A stretch of 64,000 bases of DNA. Source: Roseiarcus sp963737365 (lineage in GTDB: Bacteria > Pseudomonadota > Alphaproteobacteria > Rhizobiales > Beijerinckiaceae). The position numbers were made by a program, and so were the translations under genes. A model generated the notes under the pieces. It worked only from the letters and a program-made list of their open reading frames with translations. It did no database searches and had not been told where the DNA came from. Of the stretch, positions 35,892-44,546 are shown piece by piece (positions within the stretch are counted from its first letter, which is position 1; each line of letters opens with the position of its first letter). The stretch spans positions 124,001 through 188,000 of the forward strand of contig CAVTSD010000003.1 in assembly GCA_963737365.1 (NCBI GenBank). The letters run 5' to 3'.

Positions 35892-36338
35892 CTAATGAAT
35901 CGACAGGGTGAGCTTATATGTCGCGCCGCCGCGCGTCGGCGCTACGGTTACGATATACGTGCCCGTTTTTGGCAAGACGCCGCTCCATTTCGATGCCCCC
36001 GTTCTTGCGTCGGCGCTGGGCAACGTTTCCCCCGTAACGTCCATTCCGCCCTCGCCTTTTTTCGTGATCGCTCCTGGCAGATAAATCGAGAAAAGCGCGT
36101 TGTCCTCAACGGACGAAAGCTGGACGCCAGCTTTCTGACCCGCCTTCGCCGCAAAAGAGTAAGTCGCGCCTGCGCCGCGTTCGACGCTGTCGTCGACCTC
36201 GGCGCTCGACTTTCCCGCAGGGAATTGAATGGGCTTCAGCGGATAGTCGCCGTATTGATATTGCTGAGCGATCGCCAGGTTCGCGCAAAAGGTCGCGATC
36301 ATGAACCCTGCGCCGAGGGTGGCGTTGTTGATCGACAT
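35892..36338 (-). CDS. Secreted protein with a possible PPC-like beta domain
   Basis: A 148-residue protein with an N-terminal signal (hydrophobic to about residue 24, cleavage near LAIAQ). The rest looks like a small beta-sandwich: GATYSFAAKAGQKAGVQLSS and GVLPKTGTYIVTVAPTRGGA resemble bacterial pre-peptidase C-terminal (PPC) domains. ATG 36338 is preceded by AGGGG; an internal Met near residue 13 is an alternative. The function is unknown; it is probably periplasmic or extracellular. Confidence 0.72.
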   Translation of the reverse strand: MSINNATLGAGFMIATFCANLAIAQQYQYGDYPLKPIQFPAGKSSAEVDDSVERGAGATYSFAAKAGQKAGVQLSSVEDNALFSIYLPGAITKKGEGGMDVTGETLPSADARTGASKWSGVLPKTGTYIVTVAPTRGGATYKLTLSIH

Positions 36339-36505
36339 GCTGGATGGCCCCTGACAGACCGCCTCGTTCTATCCGGGTTTGGCCACGCTGTTGAGTGACC
36401 GTAGAGGGAGACTCTGTTGAGGGGTCATAGAAGAAAAGCAAATTTTCTTAAATCTGATCGAGATCATTTGCTGAATTACAGAATATATGCTATCTTGATT
36501 TCTGC

Positions 36506-36676
36506 GTGCCTGATTTTGGGCCGAACCGGTTGGGCGCCGTGATAGCGAGATTGTCGAGTTTTGAAGCGGGAGAAAATAACAGCGCGCGGACCTTGTATAT
36601 TGACAAAGACGACGGGACGGAATTTTTTACTCCAAACGGCCGTAACCCATTGAAAAATCTCAATTCGAAAAAATAA
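36506..36676 (+). CDS. Possible small AT-rich ORF
   Basis: A 56-codon frame from GTG to TAA coding for a polar peptide with SARTLYIDKDDGTEFFTPNG near the middle. GC content is clearly lower than in the surrounding genes. There is no good ribosome site, but the AT-rich stretch before it could hold a promoter. Its TAA begins the left arm of the long hairpin that terminates pncA. It could be a gene remnant or a small acquired gene; I have no family for it. Confidence 0.3.
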   Translation: MPDFGPNRLGAVIARLSSFEAGENNSARTLYIDKDDGTEFFTPNGRNPLKNLNSKK

Positions 36677-36721
36677 ACGCTACTAAACGCTAGCAAATTA
36701 ACTAGCGTTTAGTAGCGTTTA
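36668..36721 (-). terminator. Intrinsic terminator of pncA
   Basis: A 20-base perfect inverted repeat (TAAACGCTACTAAACGCTAG and its complement) with an 8-base AT loop, followed on the minus strand by ATTTTTTCG. The hairpin starts eight bases after the pncA stop codon. Confidence 0.85.
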
Positions 36722-36741
36722 CTGGCGTTTAAGCGCGTTTA
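36674..36741. repeat. Decamer array forming the terminator
   Basis: Six copies of a 10-base unit of the form NTAGCGTTTA: two inverted (TAAACGCTAC, TAAACGCTAG), the 8-base loop CAAATTAA, then four direct (CTAGCGTTTA, GTAGCGTTTA, CTGGCGTTTA, AGCGCGTTTA). The pncA stop codon lies within the array. Confidence 0.85.
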
Positions 36742-37418
36742 TTGGAGGTCGGCGCGCACTCGCCGTCGGACCCGCGCTCGCCCAGGATCTCCCCCGACTG
36801 GATCCGCCAGACTTCGGCGGCGTTCATCCGCGCCCAAGCCGCAGCCAGCGAATTGTTGGCGTCGATCCCCCGGCAGGCGTCCTCGATCACGAAGGTCTCG
36901 AACCCCTCGCGCCGCGCATCGAGGGCCGAGTGGGCGACGCAAACGTCGGTCGCCAGGCCGCAGGCGAACACCCGCCTTATCCCCCGTGCCTTGAGGAGCG
37001 CCCCGAGGCCGGTCGTCGTCTTGCCATCCGCCTCGACGAAGGCGGAATAGGAATCGACCGCCGAGCGCATACCCTTGCGCAGGATGAGGAAGGCGCGATC
37101 GACCGCGAGGTCGGGATGCAAGGCCGCGCCAGGCGTGTCCTGCACACAATGCTCGGGCCAGAGCGTCTGGTCGCCGTAGTGCAGGCGTTTGGTCTCGAAG
37201 GGCTTCGCGCCTTCATGGCTCGCCGCGAAGGAGGCGTGCGTCGCGGGATGCCAATCTTGCGTCACGACGACGTTCTCGAAGCGGGCCGCCAGTCGATTGA
37301 CAAGCGGGACAATCTCGTCGCCCCCCGCGACCGCCAGCGCCCCGCCCGGCATGAAATCGGCCTGCAGGTCGATCGCGAGAAGGACGTCCTGGTCATTGAT
37401 CGAGATTGCCGAGGCCAT
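36729..37418 (-). CDS. pncA: Nicotinamidase PncA
   Basis: PncA hydrolyses nicotinamide to nicotinate for NAD salvage. The catalytic triad is visible: Asp in LLAIDLQADFMPGG (near residue 18), Lys in ILRKGM, and Cys in CGLATDVCVAHSA. Metal-binding DWHPATHASF follows the family pattern. ATG 37418 has AGAAGG at eight bases; the frame also opens three codons upstream at GTG. The start overlaps the end of the upstream membrane-protein gene. The C-terminus was formed by reading into the decamer array. Confidence 0.94.
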   Translation of the reverse strand: MASAISINDQDVLLAIDLQADFMPGGALAVAGGDEIVPLVNRLAARFENVVVTQDWHPATHASFAASHEGAKPFETKRLHYGDQTLWPEHCVQDTPGAALHPDLAVDRAFLILRKGMRSAVDSYSAFVEADGKTTTGLGALLKARGIRRVFACGLATDVCVAHSALDARREGFETFVIEDACRGIDANNSLAAAWARMNAAEVWRIQSGEILGERGSDGECAPTSNKRA

Positions 37419-38367
37419 CGGGATCACCTTCTCTCATCGCTGCGGACGTCCGCCATCGTTTGCGCTCATAGTCCGAAACGACGATCAGCGCGAATACCAA
37501 CGGCAGGATCAAATACAGGAGCCGGAACACCAGCAAGGCCGCGACGACATTGGCCTGCGGCGCGTCCGGCATCGCTCGGAGAAACGTAACCTCAAGGACC
37601 CCGAGGCCCCCTGGCGCATGACTTAAGAGCGCGATCGAAAACGAGGCGACAAAGACGCCAAGCACGACCACGAAGCCGGGGTTGGCCGCCGCGGGGAGCG
37701 CGAAATAGATAATGCCGGACGCGCCGATCAGCTCCAGAGGGCCGGCTAGCAGTTGCCGCGCCGCGACCGGCGGCCGTGGGTAGACAAGCTCATAGCCGCC
37801 AATCTTGACGGGAGAAAAACGCACAAGCGCGCCCACGACATAGAAGCTCGGCCCGGCGAGGAGCGCCGCCGCCACGGCCTGCCCGAGCCAGAGTGGCGCG
37901 CCGGCGAAGCGCTTGGCCAGCTCAGGGTGAAACAGCAGGCAAACACTGCCAACCATGGCGGCGCCGAGCGCGAACGTGAACGAACAGAACGCGACGAGCG
38001 CGCCGATCTCGCCGAGGCTGAGCCCCTTCCTAGAATAGGCCCGATATCGCACGACCGCCCCCGAAAGCACCGAAGCGCCAATGTTGTGGGCAAGCGCGTA
38101 GGCAGTGAACGACGCCACCGCGACGTATCGCCAACTGAGGCGGCGGCCCAGATGCATGAGCGCGATCTGATCGTACCAGGCGAGTGCGGCATAGGCGAGC
38201 AAGGTAGAACCAATCGCGAGCAGCCATCGGGCGAGCGAGATCGAGAAGAGAGCGCCTTTCAGGCTGGCGAAAGACAGGCCGCGCAAATCCTTGAACAGCA
38301 GCCACGACGAAGCCAGGACGGCGCCGAGGCCAATTATCGGCCACACGACGTCGTGGATGCGCTTCAT
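37393..38367 (-). CDS. Lysylphosphatidylglycerol synthase-like transmembrane protein (UPF0104)
   Basis: A 324-residue protein with eight or so membrane helices and the conserved SGAVVRYRAYSRKGLSLGEI and SHAPGGLGVLEVTFL motifs of the flippase-like domain seen in MprF. It lacks the cytoplasmic aminoacyl-transferase part, so a lipid-translocation role is more likely than lipid modification. AGGA stands five bases before ATG 38367. pncA follows with an overlap of 26 bases. Confidence 0.87.
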   Translation of the reverse strand: MKRIHDVVWPIIGLGAVLASSWLLFKDLRGLSFASLKGALFSISLARWLLAIGSTLLAYAALAWYDQIALMHLGRRLSWRYVAVASFTAYALAHNIGASVLSGAVVRYRAYSRKGLSLGEIGALVAFCSFTFALGAAMVGSVCLLFHPELAKRFAGAPLWLGQAVAAALLAGPSFYVVGALVRFSPVKIGGYELVYPRPPVAARQLLAGPLELIGASGIIYFALPAAANPGFVVVLGVFVASFSIALLSHAPGGLGVLEVTFLRAMPDAPQANVVAALLVFRLLYLILPLVFALIVVSDYERKRWRTSAAMREGDPDGLGNLDQ

Positions 38368-38694
38368 GCCAGTCCTGAATCTCAACGGCTCATCCGGCCC
38401 CGGCTCCCCCTCCCCTGCCCGAGCGAAGTAGCGAACGCAAGATTGGCGCCTCGCTAGCCGCCTGCGCTCCGCAAATGCCCTCGACCTTTACAGAGAGAAA
38501 CGAATCATGCCTGAGCTTGCGCCTTGCGGTTAGAGCGAAGCGCAGAAGGATCTCGGTGATTCCCGCAATCGTTTCGTCAATGACAGCGCCAATCGCGCCG
38601 TTAGTAGAAGCAGCACATCACGGGATGGCTCAAGGGTCCGATCCCGCGCGCCGACTTGACGCCGTGTCGGCCCCAGCGCATCTGCATTCCGCTG
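38368..38694. other. Gene-less stretch upstream of lgt
   Basis: About 327 bases between divergent genes. A short segment (38388-38425) starts CTCATCCGGCCCCGGCTCCC and looks like a partial copy of the dispersed repeat found in thiD. TTGACG at about 38656 may belong to the lgt promoter. No convincing frame is seen. Confidence 0.45.
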
Positions 38695-39513
38695 ATGCCT
38701 ACACTTGTGCTGCCTTTTCCGGCGATCAATCCTGTTCTCGTGCAGTGGGGTCCGCTGGCCATCCGCTGGTACGCGCTCGCCTATATCGCCGGCCTTGTCC
38801 TGGGTTGGCTGCTCATTCGCCGCATCGTCTCGGACGACCGGTATTGGAACGGGCAAAAGCGGCCGAGCGTCGACAGCATCGACGACCTCCTGGTCTATTG
38901 CGCCTTCGGCGTCATCCTTGGCGGGCGGATCGGCATCGTTCTGTTCTACAATCCACAATATTACTTTTCCCATCCGATCGAGATCTTCAAAATCTGGGAG
39001 GGTGGCATGTCCTTTCATGGCGGCCTGATCGGCGCGCTGATCGGAATCCTCCTCTTCTGCCGCCGCTACCAAGCGCCCGCATTGAGCGTCCTCGACCTGT
39101 GCTCGCTCGCCGCGCCGATTGGCATCTTCCTTGGCCGAATCGCCAATTTCATTCGCCCTGAGCTCTGGGGCCGCCCGACTGACGTTCCGTGGGCCGTCAT
39201 CTTCCCCGGAACGGACGGCCTACCGCGTCATCCGAGCCAGATTTACGAAGCCTTGCTCGAGGGGGTGCTGGCGTTCGTCATCCTTTACACGCTGGCGAAC
39301 AAGGGCGCTCTGCGTCGTCCGGGCGTTCTCACCGGCGTGTTCGCGATCGTTTACGGCGCGGCGCGCATTTTCAGCGAGTTCTTTCGCGAGCCCGATCCGC
39401 AGCTCGGATACTTCAGGTGGGGCCTGACGATGGGCATGATCCTTTCGCTTCCGCTCATTTTCGCTGGCGTTGGAGTGCTGGCCTGGAGCTTCCGACGGGC
39501 GATCTCGCCATGA
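38695..39513 (+). CDS. lgt: Prolipoprotein diacylglyceryl transferase Lgt
   Basis: Lgt transfers diacylglycerol from phosphatidylglycerol to the lipobox Cys of prolipoproteins such as Pal. The 272-residue membrane protein has WEGGMSFHGGLIGALIG with the catalytic HGG, the Lgt signature GRIANFIRPELWGRPTD, and RHPSQIYEALLEG. ATG 38695 is the usual family start. It is first in an operon with midA and pgeF (ATGA overlaps at both junctions). Confidence 0.96.
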   Translation: MPTLVLPFPAINPVLVQWGPLAIRWYALAYIAGLVLGWLLIRRIVSDDRYWNGQKRPSVDSIDDLLVYCAFGVILGGRIGIVLFYNPQYYFSHPIEIFKIWEGGMSFHGGLIGALIGILLFCRRYQAPALSVLDLCSLAAPIGIFLGRIANFIRPELWGRPTDVPWAVIFPGTDGLPRHPSQIYEALLEGVLAFVILYTLANKGALRRPGVLTGVFAIVYGAARIFSEFFREPDPQLGYFRWGLTMGMILSLPLIFAGVGVLAWSFRRAISP

Positions 39514-40604
39514 CGCAGCTCCTTGACGAAATCCGAGCCATGATCGCCGAGCGCGGCCCGATCTCGGTCGAGCAATACATGCAACTGGCGCTCGCCCACC
39601 CTGATCTCGGCTATTACATGAACCGGGATCCATTCGGCGCGACGGGTGACTTCACCACCGCGCCGGAAATATCCCAGATGTTCGGCGAACTGATCGGGCT
39701 TTGGGCGGCCGAAGTGTGGTCGAGCATGGGTTCGCCCGATCCGGTGCGTCTCATCGAGCTCGGGCCTGGGCGAGGCACGCTGATGAGCGATGCGCTACGC
39801 GCCGCCCGCATCGTTCCGGCCTTTCGCAACGCGCTCGACGTTCGGCTCGTTGAGACCAGTCCTGCTCTGGCCGCTATGCAGCACGAACTGCTCGTCGATT
39901 CGGGGGTTGCGGTTTCCTGGGCGCAAACGCTCAAGGAAGTTCCCGACGGCCCCGCGATCGTGATCGGCAACGAGTTTCTCGATGCCCTGCCCGTTCGCCA
40001 GTTCGTGCGCGTGAACGGCCAGTGGCGCGAGCGCATGGTGCGTGTGAACGGGGACGGCGCTCTTGTCTTTGGCGTCGCCGACAAGGCCGAGCCCTATATC
40101 AGAGCCAACGCCGCAAACGGCGAGATCCTCGAGGTTAACCCTTCCGCCCATCGGGTGATGTTCGAACTCGGCGCTCGAGTCTCCAAGCAAGGCGGGGCTG
40201 CGCTCTTGATCGATTATGGCCACGTGGTCACCCAATTTGGCGACACTCTGCAGGCTCTGCGCGCTCACCGTTACATTGACCCGCTCGTTGCGCCGGGCGA
40301 GTGCGATCTGACCGCGCATGTCGATTTCGCGGCCATGGCCCGCAGCGCGAGCGCAGCCGGCGCAGCGGTCTATGGGCCGCTCGACCAAGGCGATTTCCTT
40401 CGCGGTATCGGCATCGATCTGCGGACAAAAGCGCTGGCCGAGCGCGCCACGCTCGACCACGCGGAAGAATTCGAGCGGGCGCGGGCGCGGCTCGTAGGAA
40501 AGGGTCAGGGCGAAATGGGCGCTCTCTTCAAGACCCTGGCGGTCGCCGACCGCAGGCTGCGCCCACCGCCCGGGTTTCAAATGGCAAGCGCGAAGTCTCC
40601 ATGA
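39510..40604 (+). CDS. SAM-dependent methyltransferase, MidA/NDUFAF7 family
   Basis: A 364-residue homologue of NDUFAF7, the arginine methyltransferase that assists complex I assembly in mitochondria. Signatures are YYMNRDPFGATGDFTTAPEI (near residue 35), the SAM motif IELGPGRGTLM, ETSPALAAMQ and GNEFLDALPVRQFV. In alphaproteobacteria it very often lies between lgt and pgeF, as here. The bacterial substrate is probably a complex I subunit, by analogy. Confidence 0.92.
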   Translation: MTQLLDEIRAMIAERGPISVEQYMQLALAHPDLGYYMNRDPFGATGDFTTAPEISQMFGELIGLWAAEVWSSMGSPDPVRLIELGPGRGTLMSDALRAARIVPAFRNALDVRLVETSPALAAMQHELLVDSGVAVSWAQTLKEVPDGPAIVIGNEFLDALPVRQFVRVNGQWRERMVRVNGDGALVFGVADKAEPYIRANAANGEILEVNPSAHRVMFELGARVSKQGGAALLIDYGHVVTQFGDTLQALRAHRYIDPLVAPGECDLTAHVDFAAMARSASAAGAAVYGPLDQGDFLRGIGIDLRTKALAERATLDHAEEFERARARLVGKGQGEMGALFKTLAVADRRLRPPPGFQMASAKSP

Positions 40605-41377
40605 CCGCGGCTCCATTCCTGACCTCGGAATCGCTCAGGATTCCTGGTGTCGCGCATGGCTTCTTCACTCGCCTCGGCGGGGTCTCGCAAGGCGTCTACG
40701 CGTCCTTGAACGGCGGCGTTGGCTCGCGAGACGCGCCGGATGCGGTGACTGAGAACCGCGTCCGTATCGCGGCGGCGCTCGGAACCGCGCCGGATCGTCT
40801 CGCCGTGCCGTTTCAGGTTCATTCTCCCGAGGCGCTCGCCATTACCGAGCCTTGGCCGGTCAGCGCGCGTCCCCGCTGCGATGCGCTGGTCACAGCGACA
40901 CCTGGCTTGGCGCTCGGCGTGACGGGGGCAGATTGCGGCATGATCCTGTTCGCCGATGAGCGCGCGCGCGTCATCGGTGCGGCGCATGCCGGTTGGAAAG
41001 GGGCCCTGACCGGAGTGATTGAAGCAACTGTCACGGCGATGGAAAGGCTTGGGGCTAGACGCGGCGACATCGTCGCCGCGCTCGGTCCCTGCATCGGTCC
41101 CAACTCCTACGAAGTTGGCCCAGAGTTCGTCGCCGCTTTCGCGGGCGCTGGCGACGACGCGGGACCCTTTTTCACCCCGAGTTGCAGGGCGGGCCGCTCG
41201 ATGTTCAATCTGAACGCCTATATCGCCGAACGCGCCGCGCGCGCGGGCGTTGGGCGCTTCGAGGATCTTCGCCTCGACACCTACGCCGACGAGCGCCGCT
41301 TCTTCAGCTATCGCCGCGCCACGCACCGGGAAGAGCCGGACTATGGCCGGCTTCTGTCGGTCATCGTCATGAACTGA
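40601..41377 (+). CDS. pgeF: Peptidoglycan editing factor PgeF (YfiH, multicopper-oxidase-like fold)
   Basis: A 258-residue protein with the DUF152 pattern: HGFFTRLGGVSQGVYASLN, VTGADCGMILFADE, GAAHAGWKGALTGVIEATV and GPCIGPNSYEVGPEF. The metal-binding residues are in ADC and AHAGW. The family removes L-Ser mis-incorporated into UDP-MurNAc peptides and has been reported as a polyphenol oxidase or purine nucleosidase. ATG 40601 overlaps the midA stop. Confidence 0.93.
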   Translation: MTAAPFLTSESLRIPGVAHGFFTRLGGVSQGVYASLNGGVGSRDAPDAVTENRVRIAAALGTAPDRLAVPFQVHSPEALAITEPWPVSARPRCDALVTATPGLALGVTGADCGMILFADERARVIGAAHAGWKGALTGVIEATVTAMERLGARRGDIVAALGPCIGPNSYEVGPEFVAAFAGAGDDAGPFFTPSCRAGRSMFNLNAYIAERAARAGVGRFEDLRLDTYADERRFFSYRRATHREEPDYGRLLSVIVMN

Positions 41378-41403
41378 GCCCGGGGGACGCGATTTCCGCT
41401 TGC

Positions 41404-41433
41404 TTGACAGGGTGTCTGCGCACGACCAATTAA
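41404..41433 (+). promoter_or_regulatory. Sigma-70-like promoter before the flavin reductase
   Basis: TTGACA at 41404-41409 and AATTAA at 41428-41433 with 18-base spacing, in the 160-base gap before the flavin reductase gene. The -35 is perfect, the -10 only fair. Confidence 0.4.
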
Positions 41434-41538
41434 GGCCCGACCTGTTGTTTAACGCGGCGGCGCCCGGTTCAAATGCGCCCTGAAGGGATCCCGCATGTTC
41501 GCACCGGCCTTGGCGAACCGGCCCCTCGAGGCTCGGAC

Positions 41539-42042
41539 GTGAGCGATCGGCGATTGCGCCACGCCGACAGCGACGCCTTCCGACATGCGATGGGAGCTCT
41601 CTCCTCGGGGGTCGCGATCATTGCATGCGGAGAAGGGGAAATGCGCGCGGGCTGCACCGCCAGCTCCCTGACCTCCCTGTCGCTCACTCCGCCGACGCTG
41701 CTCGTGTGCCTCGCGCGCTCGTCCTCGACGCTTATCCGATTGCGCGAGGCGCGCTCATTCTCCATCAGTTTGCTCGCCGCGCGCCATCAGGCGCTCGCCC
41801 ATCGCTTCAGCGGATACAGCGGCGCCCAGGGGCCTCGCCGGTTCGACACAGCGCAATGGGTTACGCTCTCGACCGGCGCGCCTGTGCTTGCCGACGCCAT
41901 CGCCGCGTTCGATTGCCTAGTCGAGGAGGTCATCGAGCGCCATTCTCATGCGATCGTCCTTGGCGCCGTCGTGAGCCTCAAAGAGGGCGTCGACGAACCG
42001 GTTCTGGCGCGTCGGCGCGGCGAATACGCGACACTCGTGTGA
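41539..42042 (+). CDS. Flavin reductase family protein, candidate CobR
   Basis: A 167-residue flavin reductase-like (split-barrel FMN-binding) protein: FRHAMGALSSGVAIIACGEG, the CTASSLTSLSLTPPTLLVCL segment that binds FMN, and RFDTAQWVTLSTGAPVLADAIAAFDC. It sits tail to tail with cobB at the edge of the cobalamin cluster. In Brucella a protein of this fold, CobR, reduces cob(II)yrinic acid a,c-diamide to the Co(I) state for adenosylation, so a CobR role is plausible by context. GTG 41539 is preferred on family length; ATG 41473 is also open. Confidence 0.8.
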   Translation: MSDRRLRHADSDAFRHAMGALSSGVAIIACGEGEMRAGCTASSLTSLSLTPPTLLVCLARSSSTLIRLREARSFSISLLAARHQALAHRFSGYSGAQGPRRFDTAQWVTLSTGAPVLADAIAAFDCLVEEVIERHSHAIVLGAVVSLKEGVDEPVLARRRGEYATLV

Positions 42043-42068
42043 GCGATCCCTGCTTAGTCGCCTAAGCG

Positions 42069-43382
42069 TCACCCGTCGGCGATCAGATGGAAGAACGAGC
42101 CGGTGACCAAGCCGCGTCGCGCCCCTGCGGGCTCTTCCGGCGCGCCATAGACGTCGCGAACAAACGCGAAGGGGTCATCGGCCCCGCTCGCGACGATCGT
42201 CGCATAGTGGAACTCGTGTCCCCGCAGGAGCGCGTCCTTTCCGCCAAGCGCGCAATCGGACGCAACGCGGGCCTCACGATAGCCAAGCGTCATGCGGCGC
42301 TTTTCGAAACTGGTCTGAACGCCAAGCAGGCCCGCCATCGGATGAGCGACGCCCGAGGCGTCGATCAGGCTTTCGCCTAAGGCCATATAGCCCCCGCATT
42401 CGCCATGCGCCGGACGCGTCTCGGCAAAACGATGTAAGCCGTCGCGAAAGCGGGCCGCCGCTGCAAGTCGTCCTGCGTGCAATTCCGGATAGCCGCCTGG
42501 AAGCCAGCAGACGTCGCAATCGGAAGGCGGAGGCTCGTCAGCGAGCGGCGAAAACGGAAAGATCTCGGCCCCAGCCGCCCGCCACCCCTGCACAAGATGG
42601 GGGTAGATGAACGAGAACGCCGCGTCGTGCGCGAGCGCGATGCGCTGTCCCGGCGGACGGACCGCAGCCGGCGCCGCCGCTGTCGAAGCGAGGTTGAGAT
42701 CGCCGGCCAGCGCGAGAACCCGGGTGCAGTCAACATGCGCCTCAATGAAATCGGCGATCGCATCGAGCCGCGCGTCGAGCGCCTCCGTCTCGCCCGCCTG
42801 GACGAGGCCCAGATGGCGCTCGGGCAGCGCAATGGCGGTATTGCGCGGGAGCGCGCCCACCACGGGCATGCCGATCGCTTCGATCGCCGCGGCGACGAGC
42901 CGGCGATGGCGCTCGCTGCCAACGCGGTTGAGGATGACGCCCACGACCTTCAGCCGCGCGTCATAAGACGCGCAGCCCTTGACGATCGCCGCCGCCGACT
43001 GCGCCTGGCCCGAGACGTCGATGACCAGGAGAACCGGCATGCCGAGCGCCGCCGCGACGTCAGCCGAAGCGCCGGTGCGCCCCGCCTCGCTTGGAACGCC
43101 GTCGAACAGCCCCATCGAGGCTTCGCAGAGCGCAAGCACGCTTTCGTTTATCGTTCGCGCCGCGAGCGACGCCAGAAGCACGGGCGCCATGGCCCAGGAA
43201 TTGAGGTTGACGCCCTCCCGGGCGGACGCCGCCGCATGAAAGGCGGGGTCGATATAATCGGGGCCGGACTTGAGGCCGACGACGTCGACGCCCCTACGCT
43301 TGAACGCGCGCAGGAGGCCGAGCGTCGCCGTCGTCTTGCCGCTTCCCGAGCAAGGGGCGGCGATCATGAGCGCGCGAGTCAT
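42069..43382 (-). CDS. cobB: Hydrogenobyrinic acid a,c-diamide synthase CobB
   Basis: CobB amidates the a and c side chains using glutamine and ATP, making the substrate for cobalt insertion by CobNST. The N-domain has the P-loop AAPCSGSGKTTATLGLLRAF and GLKSGPDYIDPAFH; the glutaminase domain has its catalytic Cys in GECGGYMALGESLIDA and a late His in GHEFHYA. The 437-residue length is normal. It is convergent with the flavin reductase and divergent from cbiD. Confidence 0.95.
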   Translation of the reverse strand: MTRALMIAAPCSGSGKTTATLGLLRAFKRRGVDVVGLKSGPDYIDPAFHAAASAREGVNLNSWAMAPVLLASLAARTINESVLALCEASMGLFDGVPSEAGRTGASADVAAALGMPVLLVIDVSGQAQSAAAIVKGCASYDARLKVVGVILNRVGSERHRRLVAAAIEAIGMPVVGALPRNTAIALPERHLGLVQAGETEALDARLDAIADFIEAHVDCTRVLALAGDLNLASTAAAPAAVRPPGQRIALAHDAAFSFIYPHLVQGWRAAGAEIFPFSPLADEPPPSDCDVCWLPGGYPELHAGRLAAAARFRDGLHRFAETRPAHGECGGYMALGESLIDASGVAHPMAGLLGVQTSFEKRRMTLGYREARVASDCALGGKDALLRGHEFHYATIVASGADDPFAFVRDVYGAPEEPAGARRGLVTGSFFHLIADG

Positions 43383-43428
43383 CGCGCAACCCTAGGCAAG
43401 CTCATGGATGCGCGCTAGGCCAGCGGCC

Positions 43429-44529
43429 ATGAGCGACCCAGAAAGGACGACGCCGCTCAAGCGCGGCTGGACGACCGGCGCCTGCGCCGCCGGCGCGGCG
43501 CGCGCGGCTTTCGAGGCGCTGCTGACCGGCCAGTTTCCCGACCCGGTCCCCGTCGCGCTGCCAAAGGGTCTGAGGCCCGAGTTCGCCCTCGCCAAGCATG
43601 AGCTTGGGCCGGATTTCGCCCGCGCCGGGATCGTCAAGGACGCGGGCGACGATCCGGACGTCACCCATGGCGCGCTGATCGTCGCAACCGTCCGGCTCGC
43701 GCCCCCCGGTGAAGGGATAAGCTTCATGGCCGGAGAAGGGGTTGGCGCGGTGACCCGGCCCGGTTTGCCGCTCCCTGTCGGCGAGCCTGCGATCAATCCC
43801 GCCCCGCGCACGATGATCCGCGCCAATCTCGAGGAGGTCGCCGCGAGGCTCGGCGCAAGCGCCGACGCGCTGATCGAAATCTCCGTGCCTGGCGGCGAGA
43901 AGATCGCTAAGCGCACCGCCAATGAGCGGCTCGGCATCCTTGGCGGCTTGTCGATCCTGGGTACGACCGGAATCGTCATCCCCTATTCCTGCTCGGCCTG
44001 GATCCACTCGATCCACCGCGGCGTGGATGTCGCGCGCGCCAGCGGGTGGGCCCACATCGGCGCCTCTACGGGCGAGACCTCCGAGGCCGCCATTCGCTCG
44101 CTCTATGGCCTGCCCGATCATGCCTTGATCGAAATGGGCGATTTTGTCGGCGGCCTTTTGAAATATCTGCGCGAGCATCCGGTCCCACGCCTCACCATCG
44201 CCGGCGGCCCCGCGAAAATGACCAAGCTCGCCGAAGGCAAGCTCGACTTGCATTCGAAGCGCGGGGCCATCGACCTTGCGGCGCTTAGCGAGCGTGTCGC
44301 GCGCGCAGGCGGCCCGCCGTCGCTTGTCGCGGCGATCGCGAGCGCTAACAGCGGCCTGCACGCATTCGAACTTGCTCAAGCCGCGGGCTTCGACCTGGCC
44401 GCCCTCGTCGCCAGCAACGCTTGGGCGACCGCCGCGGCCGTCCTCGCCGGCCAGTCTGGCGAGCTCGAAACGATCGTTGTCGGCCGTGATGGGCGGGTGC
44501 TGGCGAGCAGCGGCTTTCGAAAGGTTTAG
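43429..44529 (+). CDS. cbiD: Cobalt-precorrin-5B C1-methyltransferase-type protein CbiD
   Basis: A 366-residue CbiD with RGWTTGACAAGAARAAFEAL at the start, GEGVGAVTRPGL near residue 105, LGIVIPYS-type TTGIVIPYSCSAW near 185, and the C-terminal AIASANSGLHAFELA. CbiD catalyses C1 methylation with ring contraction product deacylation in the anaerobic route; here it occurs with aerobic-type CobG and CobN and no CobF is seen, so it probably replaces CobF. ATG 43429 is the natural start. It is on the plus strand amid minus-strand cob genes and convergent with cobM. Confidence 0.93.
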   Translation: MSDPERTTPLKRGWTTGACAAGAARAAFEALLTGQFPDPVPVALPKGLRPEFALAKHELGPDFARAGIVKDAGDDPDVTHGALIVATVRLAPPGEGISFMAGEGVGAVTRPGLPLPVGEPAINPAPRTMIRANLEEVAARLGASADALIEISVPGGEKIAKRTANERLGILGGLSILGTTGIVIPYSCSAWIHSIHRGVDVARASGWAHIGASTGETSEAAIRSLYGLPDHALIEMGDFVGGLLKYLREHPVPRLTIAGGPAKMTKLAEGKLDLHSKRGAIDLAALSERVARAGGPPSLVAAIASANSGLHAFELAQAAGFDLAALVASNAWATAAAVLAGQSGELETIVVGRDGRVLASSGFRKV

Positions 44530-44546
44530 AGCTGAGCACCACAGAT

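Noticed and set aside
36490..36696. 68-codon minus-strand frame in the AT-rich island
   Set aside because: It would begin inside the pncA terminator hairpin and has no ribosome site.
38475..39161. Long plus-strand frame overlapping lgt
   Set aside because: It is a shadow of lgt in another frame; lgt has all family motifs.
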